This document shows positions 52,967-61,797 of a DNA stretch of 64,000 bases, piece after piece. The stretch's first letter is position 1, and every line of letters begins with the position of its first letter. The stretch covers positions 868,001 to 932,000 of the forward strand of contig NZ_CP021780.1 of NCBI RefSeq assembly GCF_002192415.1, in the 5' to 3' direction. This DNA comes from Paenibacillus donghaensis. GTDB lineage: Bacteria > Bacillota > Bacilli > Paenibacillales > Paenibacillaceae. The translations under genes were made by a program, and so were the position numbers. The notes under the pieces were generated by a model. It was not told the DNA's origin. It saw only the letters and a program-made list of their open reading frames with translations, and made no database searches.

Positions 52967-53116
52967 TATGCTGTCCCCCATGAGCATCCCACCTCTCCAA
53001 CCGAAAGATCCAGTTACTATAATTACTCAATCATTTCTTTAGTTACGTAAGCTTCAACCCCCTCCATGTTCACGTTATGATTATTGTGAAAACATGCACA
53101 AGGGGGCAAGGACATA

Positions 53117-54547
53117 ATGAGAAAAAGCAAATTGGCCTTAAAGGCCGGTATGGTTGGAATGCTGTTGAGTATGCTTATCCTTCCAGCTTGCAGTAACAGT
53201 GATGAAACTACAGATATCGTGATTGTCGGCGGCGGCGGTGCAGGCATGACGGCGGCCATTGAAGCGCATAACAAGGGTGCCAGTGTCATTCTGGTGGAGA
53301 AGATGCCAATGCTTGGCGGCAACACTGTGCGGGCGGAAGGCGGACTTAATGCCGCAGGAACACCTTATCAGAAAGCTGCGGGCATTGAAGACAGCCCAGA
53401 GCTGCATTATCAGGATACGATGACTGGCGGACATAATCTGAATAATCCTGATCTGGTCCGCACGTTGACAGAGAATGCTGCGGCTTCTGTGGAGTTTCTG
53501 AAGGAGAACGGTGCAGAGCTGTCTGAGGTTGGCCGGGCGGGAGGCGCCAGTGTGAACCGGATTCATCGGCCAGCCGGCGGTGAAGCTGCGGGCAACTTCA
53601 TCGTAGTGGCGCTGAAGAAGAAGCTGCAGGATGAGAAGATTGACGTGAGACTGCAGACTACAGCGACGGAGATTATCAAGAATGAGGAAGGAACCGTTAC
53701 AGGCATCAAGGTGAAGGATAAAGAGGGCAAAGAATCCACCATTCAGGCCAAGGCGATAATTCTGGCAGCCGGCGGTTTCGGAGCCAATCTTGAGATGGTC
53801 ACCAAATATCAGCCTGGGCTGGCAGGATTCTCCACAACCAACCATGCAGGGGCAACCGGCGACGGAACAACCATGGCGGAGCAAATCGGCGTCAAGCTGG
53901 TAGATATGAAGGAAATCCAGATCCACCCGACTACGATCCCCGGCAAAGGCGTGCTGATCACGGAAGGCGTGCGCGGAGACGGAGCCATTCTGGTCAATGC
54001 GGAAGGCAAACGTTTCACCAATGAGCTGCTGACCCGTGATGTGGTGTCGAAGAATATTCTGGCTCAGACCGACAAAATCGCCTATATCATTTTTAATGAT
54101 GAGCTGCGCGCCAATCTGAAAGCTACCGAGGTTTACTTCGGGATGGACCTGGTTAAACAAGGCGATACCGTTGAACAGCTGGCAAGCGAAATTGGCGTAG
54201 ATCCGGCAGCTCTGGCAGAAACGGTTTCGAAGTACAGCGGATATGTTGCTGATAAGAATGATGCCGACTTCCAGCGTCCAGACCTGACGTTGTCCCTGGC
54301 TACCGGCAAATATTATGCAATCCAGGTGACGCCCGGCATCCACCATACTATGGGCGGTGTAGCCATCAATACCAAAGCCGAGGTGCTGGATACTTCGGAT
54401 CAGATCATCCCGGGGTTATACGCAGCGGGTGAAGTCACTGGCGGTGTACATGGGGCGAATCGTCTGGGCGGCAACGCACTGGCGGATATCGTAACCTATG
54501 GCCGGATCGCAGCGGAGGAAGCAGTCCATTCGTTAGGCAGCAAGTAA
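53117..54547 (+). CDS. Exported FAD lipoprotein, fumarate reductase/flavocytochrome c family
   Basis: 476 residues. Lipoprotein signal (AGMVGMLLSMLILPAC), then an FAD_binding_2 fold with DIVIVGGGGAGMTAAIEA. Residues corresponding to the active site of Shewanella soluble fumarate reductase are visible: His in EIQIHPTT, Arg in LLTRDVVS, His in GIHHTMGG and Arg in HGANRLGGNAL. There is no haem or FMN_bind domain in the same chain; the FMN_bind lipoprotein follows 48 nt later. It probably reduces fumarate or a similar enoate outside the membrane. Start ATG 53117 follows CAAGGA. Confidence 0.88.
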   Translation: MRKSKLALKAGMVGMLLSMLILPACSNSDETTDIVIVGGGGAGMTAAIEAHNKGASVILVEKMPMLGGNTVRAEGGLNAAGTPYQKAAGIEDSPELHYQDTMTGGHNLNNPDLVRTLTENAAASVEFLKENGAELSEVGRAGGASVNRIHRPAGGEAAGNFIVVALKKKLQDEKIDVRLQTTATEIIKNEEGTVTGIKVKDKEGKESTIQAKAIILAAGGFGANLEMVTKYQPGLAGFSTTNHAGATGDGTTMAEQIGVKLVDMKEIQIHPTTIPGKGVLITEGVRGDGAILVNAEGKRFTNELLTRDVVSKNILAQTDKIAYIIFNDELRANLKATEVYFGMDLVKQGDTVEQLASEIGVDPAALAETVSKYSGYVADKNDADFQRPDLTLSLATGKYYAIQVTPGIHHTMGGVAINTKAEVLDTSDQIIPGLYAAGEVTGGVHGANRLGGNALADIVTYGRIAAEEAVHSLGSK

Positions 54548-54595
54548 AGGTCCTACAGACAACAGATAACGTATGAACAAATAAGGAGAATAAAC

Positions 54596-54949
54596 ATGAA
54601 CAGAACCAAGAAATGGGCTATGACTGGTGCGCTTGCTGCACTGATTGCATTGACGGCGGGGTGCTCCTCCGGAGGGCAATATGTAGATGGCACTTATGAA
54701 GGCACAGGCAAAGGCGCCAGCAGTGATATCAAGGTTTCGGTTGAAGTGAAGGATGAGAAAATCGCCAGCATTGAAGTTGTGGAACAGAAGGAAACCCAGT
54801 CCATGCTGGATGCGACTATCGAAACTACCATTCCGGAAATTATCGAGAAGCAGACCACAGAAGGTGTAGACGCCTTATCCGGTGCTTCCGGTTCCAGCGG
54901 CGGCGTGATTGAAGCGGTAAGCAAGGCGCTTGAAACTGCGAAGAAGTAA
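54596..54949 (+). CDS. FMN-binding domain lipoprotein
   Basis: 117 residues. Lipoprotein signal (GALAALIALTAGC) and one FMN_bind domain (GTYEGTGKGASSDIKVSVEV). The C-terminal DALSGASGSS matches the ApbE flavinylation motif DxxSGATxT/S, with Ser 100 at the acceptor position. A covalently bound FMN could pass electrons from the membrane to the FAD lipoprotein next to it. Start ATG 54596 follows AAGGAG. No apbE gene is in this window. Confidence 0.87.
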   Translation: MNRTKKWAMTGALAALIALTAGCSSGGQYVDGTYEGTGKGASSDIKVSVEVKDEKIASIEVVEQKETQSMLDATIETTIPEIIEKQTTEGVDALSGASGSSGGVIEAVSKALETAKK

Positions 54950-55000
54950 CGGACTGCTTGGAGTTTATATGGAATCATATCATTTATTGTATTTAAAAAA

Positions 55001-55032
55001 GACACCCGCGGCTTACAGGCTGCGGGTGTCTC
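55001..55032. terminator. Terminator between convergent genes
   Basis: AAAAAAGACACCCGC pairs with GCGGGTGTCTCT around GGCTTACAGGCT, with a T-rich right flank. It separates the FMN-binding lipoprotein from the minus-strand oxidase. Confidence 0.75.
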
Positions 55033-55074
55033 TCTATGTTGTAGCGTAATAGCTGCACACTGTTGTGCCCGTGC

Positions 55075-56325
55075 TTATACCTTGGACGGAAGCGGTTCGC
55101 TCCCGTCCGGATTAGGCTTCGCTGTGCGCGTCAGCGAGAACAGCTCCAGCTCCGGGCGGTGAATGCCGGCCAGTGTGTCAGCCAGCAGCTCGGCTGCGAT
55201 CATGCTGAAGACTGTACCGTTGCCGCCATAACCTTCAATGAAGTAGCAATGCGGATACTTAGGATGCGGGCCGATATACGGCAACCCGTCGCGGGTGGAG
55301 CCGAAGACTGAACCCCAGGCGAACTCGACTTCGGTTCCCTTGATCTCGGGAAACAAGGCTTCCAGCTCTTCCAGTAGCCGCTGGCTCTGGGACAGGACGC
55401 GGATATCGCGGCGCTCCGGGTCGGTCAGCGCCTCATCCTTGCCTCCGGCGATCATGCATCCGTCCTCCGTTGTGCGGAAAAACAGATACGGGCGGGCGGT
55501 TTCCCAGAGCAGACTCCGCTCATGCCACTTCGGCATCTGCTTAAGCGGACGCGTCTTGATGGCATAGGTATTGATCAGTTCGGCTCCCCGGTCTTTTTTC
55601 ATCTGCTGTGTTTCATACCCCAGGGCAAAAATCACGTTCTTCGCAAAGATAAGGCCGCCCGCCGTGTGGCAAACTACACCATCTTCGTTGTAGTCATAAT
55701 GCAGTGCTTCAGTATGCTCAAACACCCGCACGCCCTGCTTGGCGGCTCTGTCAATCAGGCTGCACACCATGCGGAAGGGATTGGTCTCCGCATCTCCACG
55801 GGAGAACAAGGCCGCCGGTTTGGAGAAGGAATAATGTGCAGCAATCTGATCCTCCTCCCAGAACTCCGTGTCGAAGCCGTTATCGACCAGATTCTTATAC
55901 TCCTCACGCAGAGCTGGAACGTCTGCCGGGACACTGGCATACAGCAGAGTGCTGCGTGGGATGATCAGCGGGTCAATATCGAGCTTGCCCGGCAGCTCCA
56001 GAATAGTATTCATACTTTTCTGGCACAATTGGTAAAAAAGAAGTCCGTTCGTTCTTCCGAAGGTATTCATGCAAGCGGTCAGCGACTTGTCATTGGTAAT
56101 TTGCAGCAGTCCAGTATTGGCATGGGTGCTTCCGGTGCCGACCGCCCTTTTATCAATCAGGACCATGTCTGCCCCTTCAAGTGACATCCGGTAGGCAGCC
56201 ATTGCCCCGCCCATGCCGCCGCCTACGATCAGATAATCGCAGTGAATATCTTCCTGCAGAACCGGATAAACCGGAGGATTAGTTAAAGTATTTTCCCAGG
56301 GCAGCTGTCCGCTGTTTAATCTCAT
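55075..56325 (-). CDS. FAD-dependent oxidoreductase, DAO family
   Basis: 416 residues. The Rossmann fingerprint DYLIVGGGMGGAMAAYRMSL and VLIDKRAVGTGSTHANTGLL identify the D-amino-acid/glycine/glycerol-3-phosphate oxidase fold. GSVFGSTRDGLPYIGPHPKY then YGGNGTVFSMIAAELLAD close the FAD site. No signal peptide, so cytoplasmic. Start ATG 56325 follows AAGGAGAG; an upstream in-frame ATG (56349) lies before this site. Substrate not identifiable. Confidence 0.87.
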   Translation of the reverse strand: MRLNSGQLPWENTLTNPPVYPVLQEDIHCDYLIVGGGMGGAMAAYRMSLEGADMVLIDKRAVGTGSTHANTGLLQITNDKSLTACMNTFGRTNGLLFYQLCQKSMNTILELPGKLDIDPLIIPRSTLLYASVPADVPALREEYKNLVDNGFDTEFWEEDQIAAHYSFSKPAALFSRGDAETNPFRMVCSLIDRAAKQGVRVFEHTEALHYDYNEDGVVCHTAGGLIFAKNVIFALGYETQQMKKDRGAELINTYAIKTRPLKQMPKWHERSLLWETARPYLFFRTTEDGCMIAGGKDEALTDPERRDIRVLSQSQRLLEELEALFPEIKGTEVEFAWGSVFGSTRDGLPYIGPHPKYPHCYFIEGYGGNGTVFSMIAAELLADTLAGIHRPELELFSLTRTAKPNPDGSEPLPSKV

Positions 56326-56481
56326 GGTTATCTCTCCTTCATATCCCATCCGGATTTAGTATTTACGGCCTTAAGCTGTCTCATGCGAATATTATTCCGC
56401 AGTCCATGCCTGTACATAATCGGGGGAGGTGAACGGCATACTAAGCCCTGCTTGAACATTTATAAGGAGGGATTACCCAAC

Positions 56482-56715
56482 ATGCAATCCACGCAAATGC
56501 AGGGTCTTAGCGGCAAAGAGCTGGAGTATATCGCAGACTCGATCTCCAATGAGGATCTGCTGATCAAGCAGCTGGCTGCCACCGTAGGAAGTACCCAGAA
56601 TTCAGACGTGCGCCAAATCTGCATGCAGCATATCCAGAGCCATACACAGCATATGGAATCACTTACCCAGCTTCTCCAGCAGCATCAGCAATATGCGCCT
56701 ACCTCGCCACAATAA
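56482..56715 (+). CDS. Small helical protein, CotF-associated
   Basis: 77 residues, Gln/His-rich and helical (GLSGKELEYIADSISNEDLL, QHIQSHTQHMESLTQLLQQH). It resembles the short partner often found before CotF-like spore coat genes. Start ATG 56482 follows AAGGAGG. The next gene begins 25 nt later, so the two are one unit. Probably sporulation-related by neighbourhood. Confidence 0.7.
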   Translation: MQSTQMQGLSGKELEYIADSISNEDLLIKQLAATVGSTQNSDVRQICMQHIQSHTQHMESLTQLLQQHQQYAPTSPQ

Positions 56716-56740
56716 TCGCAACCTATAAGGAGGTTATTCA

Positions 56741-57133
56741 ATGAATGGAGCAAACGGTTCACAATTTATGCCGGATGAGGATTTGTTAAATACTGTATTG
56801 GCCGACTTGAAACGGACGGTGCGGGAATATACCACAGCTGCTACAGAATCGAATTGTCCGAAGGTCCGCCAAGCCTTTAACGATCTGACCATGGATACGC
56901 TACGTCTTCAGGGTGATCTGTACACGAATATGTCGCAGATGAATATGTACCCGGCTCCGTCCCAGGCGCTGCGCCAGGATGTGGACAAGCAGATACAGAC
57001 GGCGCAGCAGACTCAGCAGAAATGCCAGCAGTTTGTCCAGCAGAAGACAAGCGGCGCCGGCAGCTATGCCCAGGACCCGAACGTCCTCCAGCATCAAGCC
57101 AATGTACAGGCTCATAACCCTAGTTATATGTAA
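56741..57133 (+). CDS. Spore coat protein, CotF family
   Basis: 130 residues. A Coat_F helical domain (DEDLLNTVLADLKRTVREYT, VRQAFNDLTMDTLRLQGDLY) is followed by a Gln-rich, Tyr-containing tail (DPNVLQHQANVQAHNPSYM). CotF-like proteins form part of the inner or outer spore coat. Start ATG 56741 follows AAGGAGG. A perfect hairpin follows at 57149. Confidence 0.82.
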   Translation: MNGANGSQFMPDEDLLNTVLADLKRTVREYTTAATESNCPKVRQAFNDLTMDTLRLQGDLYTNMSQMNMYPAPSQALRQDVDKQIQTAQQTQQKCQQFVQQKTSGAGSYAQDPNVLQHQANVQAHNPSYM

Positions 57134-57148
57134 CCCTACGGCTTAAAA

Positions 57149-57183
57149 GGTGAAGCACAGGAAGTATTTCCTGTGCTTCACCG
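57149..57183. terminator. Perfect 15-bp hairpin after the coat gene
   Basis: GGTGAAGCACAGGAA pairs perfectly with TTCCTGTGCTTCACC around GTATT. No U tract follows, but the 57210 hairpin has one. Confidence 0.6.
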
Positions 57184-57209
57184 GCTTGGTATCCGGGCTA
57201 TAATCTCAG

Positions 57210-57243
57210 GCTGACTCCGCAGATGACGGAGTCAGTTTTTTGT
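57210..57243 (+). terminator. Rho-independent terminator
   Basis: CTGACTCCG pairs with CGGAGTCAG, followed by TTTTTTG. Confidence 0.88.
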
Positions 57244-57355
57244 TTTGTTTGCAGAGATACCTTTTTCATGTCATATTAATAATAAATCTTTTCGCGGGGG
57301 CTTCCGGGCTAAAGCTAGCCGGGTATGCCATAGGCGAACAAGCGGGAGGGAAGGC

Positions 57356-57856
57356 ATGAACGCAATGAATGATTTGAAGAGGAAAGTGCTGGAACTGCTC
57401 AAGGAGGATGCGAGAAGCTCTACGGATCTGATGGCAACCCTGCTTGGGGCGGATGAGGCTGACGTGAAGTCTGTGATTGAGCAGATGGAGAAGGACCACG
57501 TGATTGTTAAATATGCCACAGTGGTGAATTGGGATAAAGTTGACGATGAGCGCGTGACGGCTCTGATTGAAGTGCAGATTACACCGGAACGCGGCCGCGG
57601 CTTCGAGGGGATTGCGGAACGTATCTATCTGTATCCACAGGTGAAATCCGTATATCTGATGTCCGGTGCGTACGACCTGCTGGTTGAAGTGGAAGGGCGC
57701 AATCTGCGTGAGGTCGCGAATTTCGTATCCGAGAAGCTGTCGCCTATCGACGCCGTACTTTCCACCAAAACAAACTTTACGCTCAAAAAATACAAACAGG
57801 ACGGGATCATCTTTGAAGAGCACGAGGAAGACAACCGTCTGATGATCTCTCCATAA
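57356..57856 (+). CDS. alaR: Lrp/AsnC-family regulator, AlaR-like
   Basis: 166 residues. An N-terminal HTH (LKRKVLELLKEDARSSTDLM, DEADVKSVIEQMEKDHVIVK) and a C-terminal RAM domain (TALIEVQITPERGRGFEGIA, YLMSGAYDLLVEVEGRNLRE). Start ATG 57356 follows GGGAGGG. The aminotransferase starts 13 nt after the stop, the same order as B. subtilis alaR (yugG)-alaT (yugH), so it probably controls that gene in response to alanine. Confidence 0.85.
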   Translation: MNAMNDLKRKVLELLKEDARSSTDLMATLLGADEADVKSVIEQMEKDHVIVKYATVVNWDKVDDERVTALIEVQITPERGRGFEGIAERIYLYPQVKSVYLMSGAYDLLVEVEGRNLREVANFVSEKLSPIDAVLSTKTNFTLKKYKQDGIIFEEHEEDNRLMISP

Positions 57857-57869
57857 AGGAAGCATCCAT

Positions 57870-59090
57870 ATGATTACTAACAAAACGCAGCTAAACGGTG
57901 ATACCCATAAATCGATGAATTCCTATCTGGCCCCGCTGGTGCAGCAGATTCAGCCTTCGGGGATCCGCAAGTTTTTTGATCTTGCTGCAGGCAGCAAGGA
58001 TATTATCTCACTCGGGGTGGGCGAACCGGATTTCAAAACACCTTGGCATGTGAGAGAAGCCTGTGTCTATTCCCTGGAAAAAGGATTCACCGGCTATACC
58101 TCCAATGCAGGCATGCCGGAGCTTCGGGAGGGCATCGCCCAGTATTTGCACACCCGCTTCGCCGTAGAATATAATCCCGCCAACCAGATTATCGCTACGG
58201 TTGGCGGCAGCGAGGCCATTGATCTTGCGCTCCGCGCGCTGATCTCACCGGGAGATGAAATTCTGATCCCTGAGCCTTGCTATATCTCCTATTCTCCAAT
58301 TACGGCGATTGGCGGGGGCATACCGGTCGGCATTGAAACATTCGGTGAGAATCACTTCAAGCTGACAGCAGCAGACCTGGAAGCGAAGATTACGCCGCGT
58401 TCCAAGATTCTGATCCTCTGCTACCCGAGTAATCCGACAGGCGCGATCATGAGCCGCGAGGACTGGGAGCCGATTGCCAAGGTGGTGGAGAAGCATGATC
58501 TGATCGTAATTTCAGATGAAATCTATGCCGAGCTGACCTATGGCAGCAATCATGTCAGCTTCGCCTCCCTGCCGGGGATGATTGACCGCACCATTCTGGT
58601 CAGCGGCTTCTCCAAAGCCTTCGCCATGACCGGATGGCGCATGGGTTATGCCTGCGGCCACCCGGATCTGATCTCTGCGATGCTGAAGATCCACCAATAT
58701 ACCGTAATGTGTGCCCCATCGATGGGCCAGGTGGCTGCGCTGGAGGCGCTGACCAACGGGATGGAAGAGAAAGACCGGATGGCGGATTCCTACAACCAGC
58801 GCCGCCGCCTGATCGTCAAAGGCCTGCGGGATGCGGGACTGGACTGCCATGAGCCGCAGGGCGCATTTTATGCTTTTCCGAGCATCCAGCGGACCGGACT
58901 AACCTCCGACCAATTCGCCCAGCGGCTGCTGCTGGAGTATAAGGTGGCGGCGGTTCCGGGCAGTGTGTTCGGGCTTGGGGGCGAAGGGTATCTGCGCTGC
59001 TCCTATGCAACCTCTGTGGCGCAGCTGAACGAGGCGGTTGAGCGGATCGGTGCATTCGTCACACAATTAGAATCTGAACGTACACAATAG
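57870..59090 (+). CDS. alaT: PLP-dependent aminotransferase class I, AlaT-like
   Basis: 406 residues. Fold type I aminotransferase: GVGEPDFKTP, VGGSEAIDLALRAL, YPSNPTGAI, DEIYAELTY and the PLP-Lys in SGFSKAFAMTGWRMGY. The C-terminal Arg is in LRCSYATS. Pairing with an Lrp regulator points to the B. subtilis alanine transaminase AlaT; aspartate or aromatic aminotransferase activity cannot be excluded. Start ATG 57870 follows AAAGGAAGC. Confidence 0.87.
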   Translation: MITNKTQLNGDTHKSMNSYLAPLVQQIQPSGIRKFFDLAAGSKDIISLGVGEPDFKTPWHVREACVYSLEKGFTGYTSNAGMPELREGIAQYLHTRFAVEYNPANQIIATVGGSEAIDLALRALISPGDEILIPEPCYISYSPITAIGGGIPVGIETFGENHFKLTAADLEAKITPRSKILILCYPSNPTGAIMSREDWEPIAKVVEKHDLIVISDEIYAELTYGSNHVSFASLPGMIDRTILVSGFSKAFAMTGWRMGYACGHPDLISAMLKIHQYTVMCAPSMGQVAALEALTNGMEEKDRMADSYNQRRRLIVKGLRDAGLDCHEPQGAFYAFPSIQRTGLTSDQFAQRLLLEYKVAAVPGSVFGLGGEGYLRCSYATSVAQLNEAVERIGAFVTQLESERTQ

Positions 59091-59157
59091 AGAAAATAGC
59101 ACTATGGCATATATTCAACTCTTATGGTATTATTTTACTTCAGAAGTAAATTTCAAG

Positions 59158-59560
59158 TGAAGAAGCACAGCTAACAAAACTTAAGTGTATGCTTTCGAAG
59201 TGAGTTTTGTACGACGAATATCAGGAAGCATAGCTAACAAAACTTAAGTGTATGCTTTCGAAGTGAGTTTTGTACGACGAATATCAGGAAGCATAGCTAA
59301 CAAAACTTAAGTGTATGCTTTCGAAGTGAGTTTTGTACGACGAATATCAGGAAGCATAGCTAACAAAACTTAAGTGTATGCTTTCGAAGTGAGTTTTGTA
59401 CGACGAATATCAGGAAGCATAGCTAACAAAACTTAAGTGTATGCTTTCGAAGTGAGTTTTGTACGACGAATATCAGGAAGCATAGCTAACAAAACTTAAG
59501 TGTATGCTTTCGAAGTGAGTTTTGTACGACGAATATTACAGGATGCACAGCTAACAAAAC
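59158..59560. repeat. 63-bp tandem repeat array (six units plus a partial)
   Basis: Six units of 63 bp and a partial seventh, nearly identical except for edge units. Each holds AAGCATA...TATGCTT and ACAAAACT...AGTTTTGT in the interleaved order A1-B1-A2-B2, plus the small palindromes CTTAAG and TTCGAA. The last partial unit runs straight into the ribosome site of the Spo0E-like gene (59565-59570). No variable spacers, so it is not CRISPR. Confidence 0.95.
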
Positions 59561-59577
59561 TTTTAGGAGGGATGATT

Positions 59578-59829
59578 GTGCTCAGCGCCGATTATTATTT
59601 ACCTTCCTATGGCGGAAACAGTTTCCCGGGAAACGGGAAGCGGCCTGTCAAAGGTGAACCTTCTGAACGCTGTCTCACATTGGAAGACGAAATTCGGATA
59701 CTCCGCAGCAGGATGGAACAGTTGTTTACTCAGGAGAACTCTTTCACCTCAGACAGTGTGATAGAAATCAGTATTCTACTTGATCTAAAGATAAATGAAT
59801 ACATGAAGGGGCGCACGGTCGGCAAATAG
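59578..59829 (+). CDS. Spo0E-like sporulation phosphatase
   Basis: 83 residues. The C-terminal half is the Spo0E fold: LEDEIRILRSRMEQLFTQEN, then DSVIEISILLDLKINEYMK, where SILLD takes the place of the SQELD signature that contacts Spo0A-P. Such proteins remove phosphate from Spo0A and delay sporulation. The N-terminal ~30 residues are unusual (YYLPSYGGNSFPGNGK). Start GTG 59578 lies 7 nt after TAGGAGG; ATG 59572 is too close. The leader is the 63-bp repeat array. Confidence 0.8.
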   Translation: MLSADYYLPSYGGNSFPGNGKRPVKGEPSERCLTLEDEIRILRSRMEQLFTQENSFTSDSVIEISILLDLKINEYMKGRTVGK

Positions 59830-59852
59830 CCACTGGCCACCCGGACACTGAT

Positions 59853-59877
59853 GCGAGGGCCTGCGGGCCCTCTTTTT
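59853..59877 (+). terminator. Rho-independent terminator
   Basis: GAGGGCC pairs with GGCCCTC around TGCG, followed by TTTTTG. Confidence 0.88.
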
Positions 59878-60026
59878 GCGTTGAAGAGTATGGAGCAGAT
59901 TGAATAACTTAGGCCTTCATTGCCTAATCCTCCAAATCATAATAAAGTATATAGACAGTTTCATCTTAAGTTCATCTTGGATAGGTTTATTGAGAACATA
60001 TGAGATAGTTGAAGGAGGAGAAAATT

Positions 60027-60590
60027 ATGGCGATATATACAAGAACGGGCGATCAAGGACAAACCTCGGTGATTGGCGGCCGGGTGGGGAAGGATGATGT
60101 GCGGGTAGAGGCCTACGGGACGATCGATGAGCTGAACTGTTTCGTGGGGCAGGCGCGGAGTCTGATGGAGGAGGAGCAGTATGCTGATCTGCGCGAGCAG
60201 CTGCTGGAGATCCAGCATGAGCTGTTTGATTGCGGCTCTGATCTGGCTTTTGTGAAGCTTAGTGAGGGCAAATATAAGGTGAAGGCTGAAATGGCGGAGC
60301 GGCTGGAATCCTGGATTGATAGTCTGCAGGCGGAGAATCCGCAGCTGGAACGGTTTATTCTGCCGGGGGGGAGCCAGCTGTCCTCGGTGGTGCATGTCTG
60401 CCGCACCGTCTGCCGCCGCGCGGAACGGCGTGCGGTGACACTGGGACGTAGTAGCGACATCAATCCCCAAGCAGTGATTTATCTTAACCGGCTGTCGGAT
60501 TATTTCTTCGCGCTGGCCCGGACGGCCAATACAAGAGCAGGCATTGCTGACGTGGAATATGTGCGCAGCAAAAAGGTGTTCCGCAACTGA
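60027..60590 (+). CDS. Cob(I)alamin adenosyltransferase, PduO type
   Basis: 187 residues. The N-terminal ATP loop IYTRTGDQGQTSVIGGRV and the helix YGTIDELNCFVGQAR are PduO-type signatures. The C-terminal CRRAERRAV and NRLSDYFFALAR complete the ATP and corrin sites. It makes adenosylcobalamin from cob(I)alamin and ATP. Start ATG 60027 follows AAGGAGGAG. Its TGA overlaps the ATG of the pseudouridine synthase. Confidence 0.94.
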   Translation: MAIYTRTGDQGQTSVIGGRVGKDDVRVEAYGTIDELNCFVGQARSLMEEEQYADLREQLLEIQHELFDCGSDLAFVKLSEGKYKVKAEMAERLESWIDSLQAENPQLERFILPGGSQLSSVVHVCRTVCRRAERRAVTLGRSSDINPQAVIYLNRLSDYFFALARTANTRAGIADVEYVRSKKVFRN

Positions 60591-61597
60591 TGGCAGACTA
60601 CTATTCACCTATTGCTTATATAGTACCGCCTCTGGAGGATGGCTGGCAGCTGAAGACCATTCTTCAGAAGAGGATGGAGGTATCGCGTAAGCTGCTGTCC
60701 CGGCTCAAGCAAACAGAGCAGGGCATTATGCTGAACGGGAAACGCGTCTATATCAGTGTCCGCGTTGCCGCGGGAGATACGGTCGAGATCCGGATGGAAC
60801 AAGAGGTCTCGGAGGATATTTTGCCGCAGCCGATTCCGTTTGCAATTCTGTATGAGGATGAACAGCTGCTGGTGGTCAACAAGGAGGCCGGGATTATCGT
60901 GCATCCCACGCATGGGCATTATACCGATACCCTTGCCAATGGCGTGGTCCACTATTGGGCCATGCGCGGGGAACGCTTCCGCTTCCGCCCGGTGCATCGA
61001 CTGGACCAGGAGACCTCCGGCGTGCTGGTCATCGCCAAGAATCCCTATGCGCATCAGCATATCTCCGAGCAGATGATTGCCGGAACGGTGGACAAGCGCT
61101 ACGCCGCGTTGGTCCACGGCGTACCTGCGCAGCCGCGCGGCGATATCGACGGTCCGATCGACCGCGATCCTGCGGAGCCGCACCGGCGCATCGTTACGCC
61201 GGACGGATACCCGTCCTTGACCCGGTATGAGGTCAAGGAGATCTATTCCGGCGGCTCCAGGGTTGAACTGAAGCTGGAGAGCGGACGCACCCACCAGATT
61301 CGGGTGCACATGACCTCGATCGGCTGCCCGCTGATCGGGGATGGCATGTACCGGCACAGTCTGTATAGCGAGACTGTGCCCGGCGGCGGGCCTGCTGAGG
61401 CCGCACAGGCCGGACCGCTGGCGCAGGTGGCCGCACTCGACGCGGCAATGCCGCGCCAGGCGCTGCACGCCGTGCGGCTGACGTTCAGGCATCCCGTGCT
61501 GCTGCACGAGATGACCTTCGAGGCGCCGCTGCCGCCGGACATGGCAGCGCTGGAGCAGCTGCTGGCAGAGGGCGGCAGCGGCACGGATGCGATGTGA
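60590..61597 (+). CDS. RluA/RluD-family pseudouridine synthase
   Basis: 335 residues. An N-terminal S4-like RNA-binding region (SRKLLSRLKQTEQGIMLNGK) precedes the catalytic domain, with the nucleophile in HRLDQETSGVLVIAK and ESGRTHQIRVHMTSIGCPLI. It isomerises uridines in rRNA or tRNA; the exact site cannot be told. The ATG shares one base with the upstream stop (TGATG), indicating translational coupling. The C-terminal third is richer in GC and Ala/Pro. Confidence 0.9.
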   Translation: MADYYSPIAYIVPPLEDGWQLKTILQKRMEVSRKLLSRLKQTEQGIMLNGKRVYISVRVAAGDTVEIRMEQEVSEDILPQPIPFAILYEDEQLLVVNKEAGIIVHPTHGHYTDTLANGVVHYWAMRGERFRFRPVHRLDQETSGVLVIAKNPYAHQHISEQMIAGTVDKRYAALVHGVPAQPRGDIDGPIDRDPAEPHRRIVTPDGYPSLTRYEVKEIYSGGSRVELKLESGRTHQIRVHMTSIGCPLIGDGMYRHSLYSETVPGGGPAEAAQAGPLAQVAALDAAMPRQALHAVRLTFRHPVLLHEMTFEAPLPPDMAALEQLLAEGGSGTDAM

Positions 61598-61797
61598 ATT
61601 TACGGGAGCAATCCCCGTGGATTCACTGCGCCAGGTCTGTTTTTTTATGCTGGCGCCCTGGCCCATACGGCATATCGGCGCTTGCAGCTCGGGTTAATCT
61701 GAGCAGGGTGACGGTGAGAGGGCTATGTATAGGGAAATTTGTGCCTTGAAATTTGGCTCCAGCAGTTGAAGGTATGTTCTTATAAGGAAAAAGTACG

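Noticed and set aside
59158..59560. Repeat array as a CRISPR locus
   Set aside because: Units are contiguous and nearly identical with no variable spacers, and there are no cas genes.
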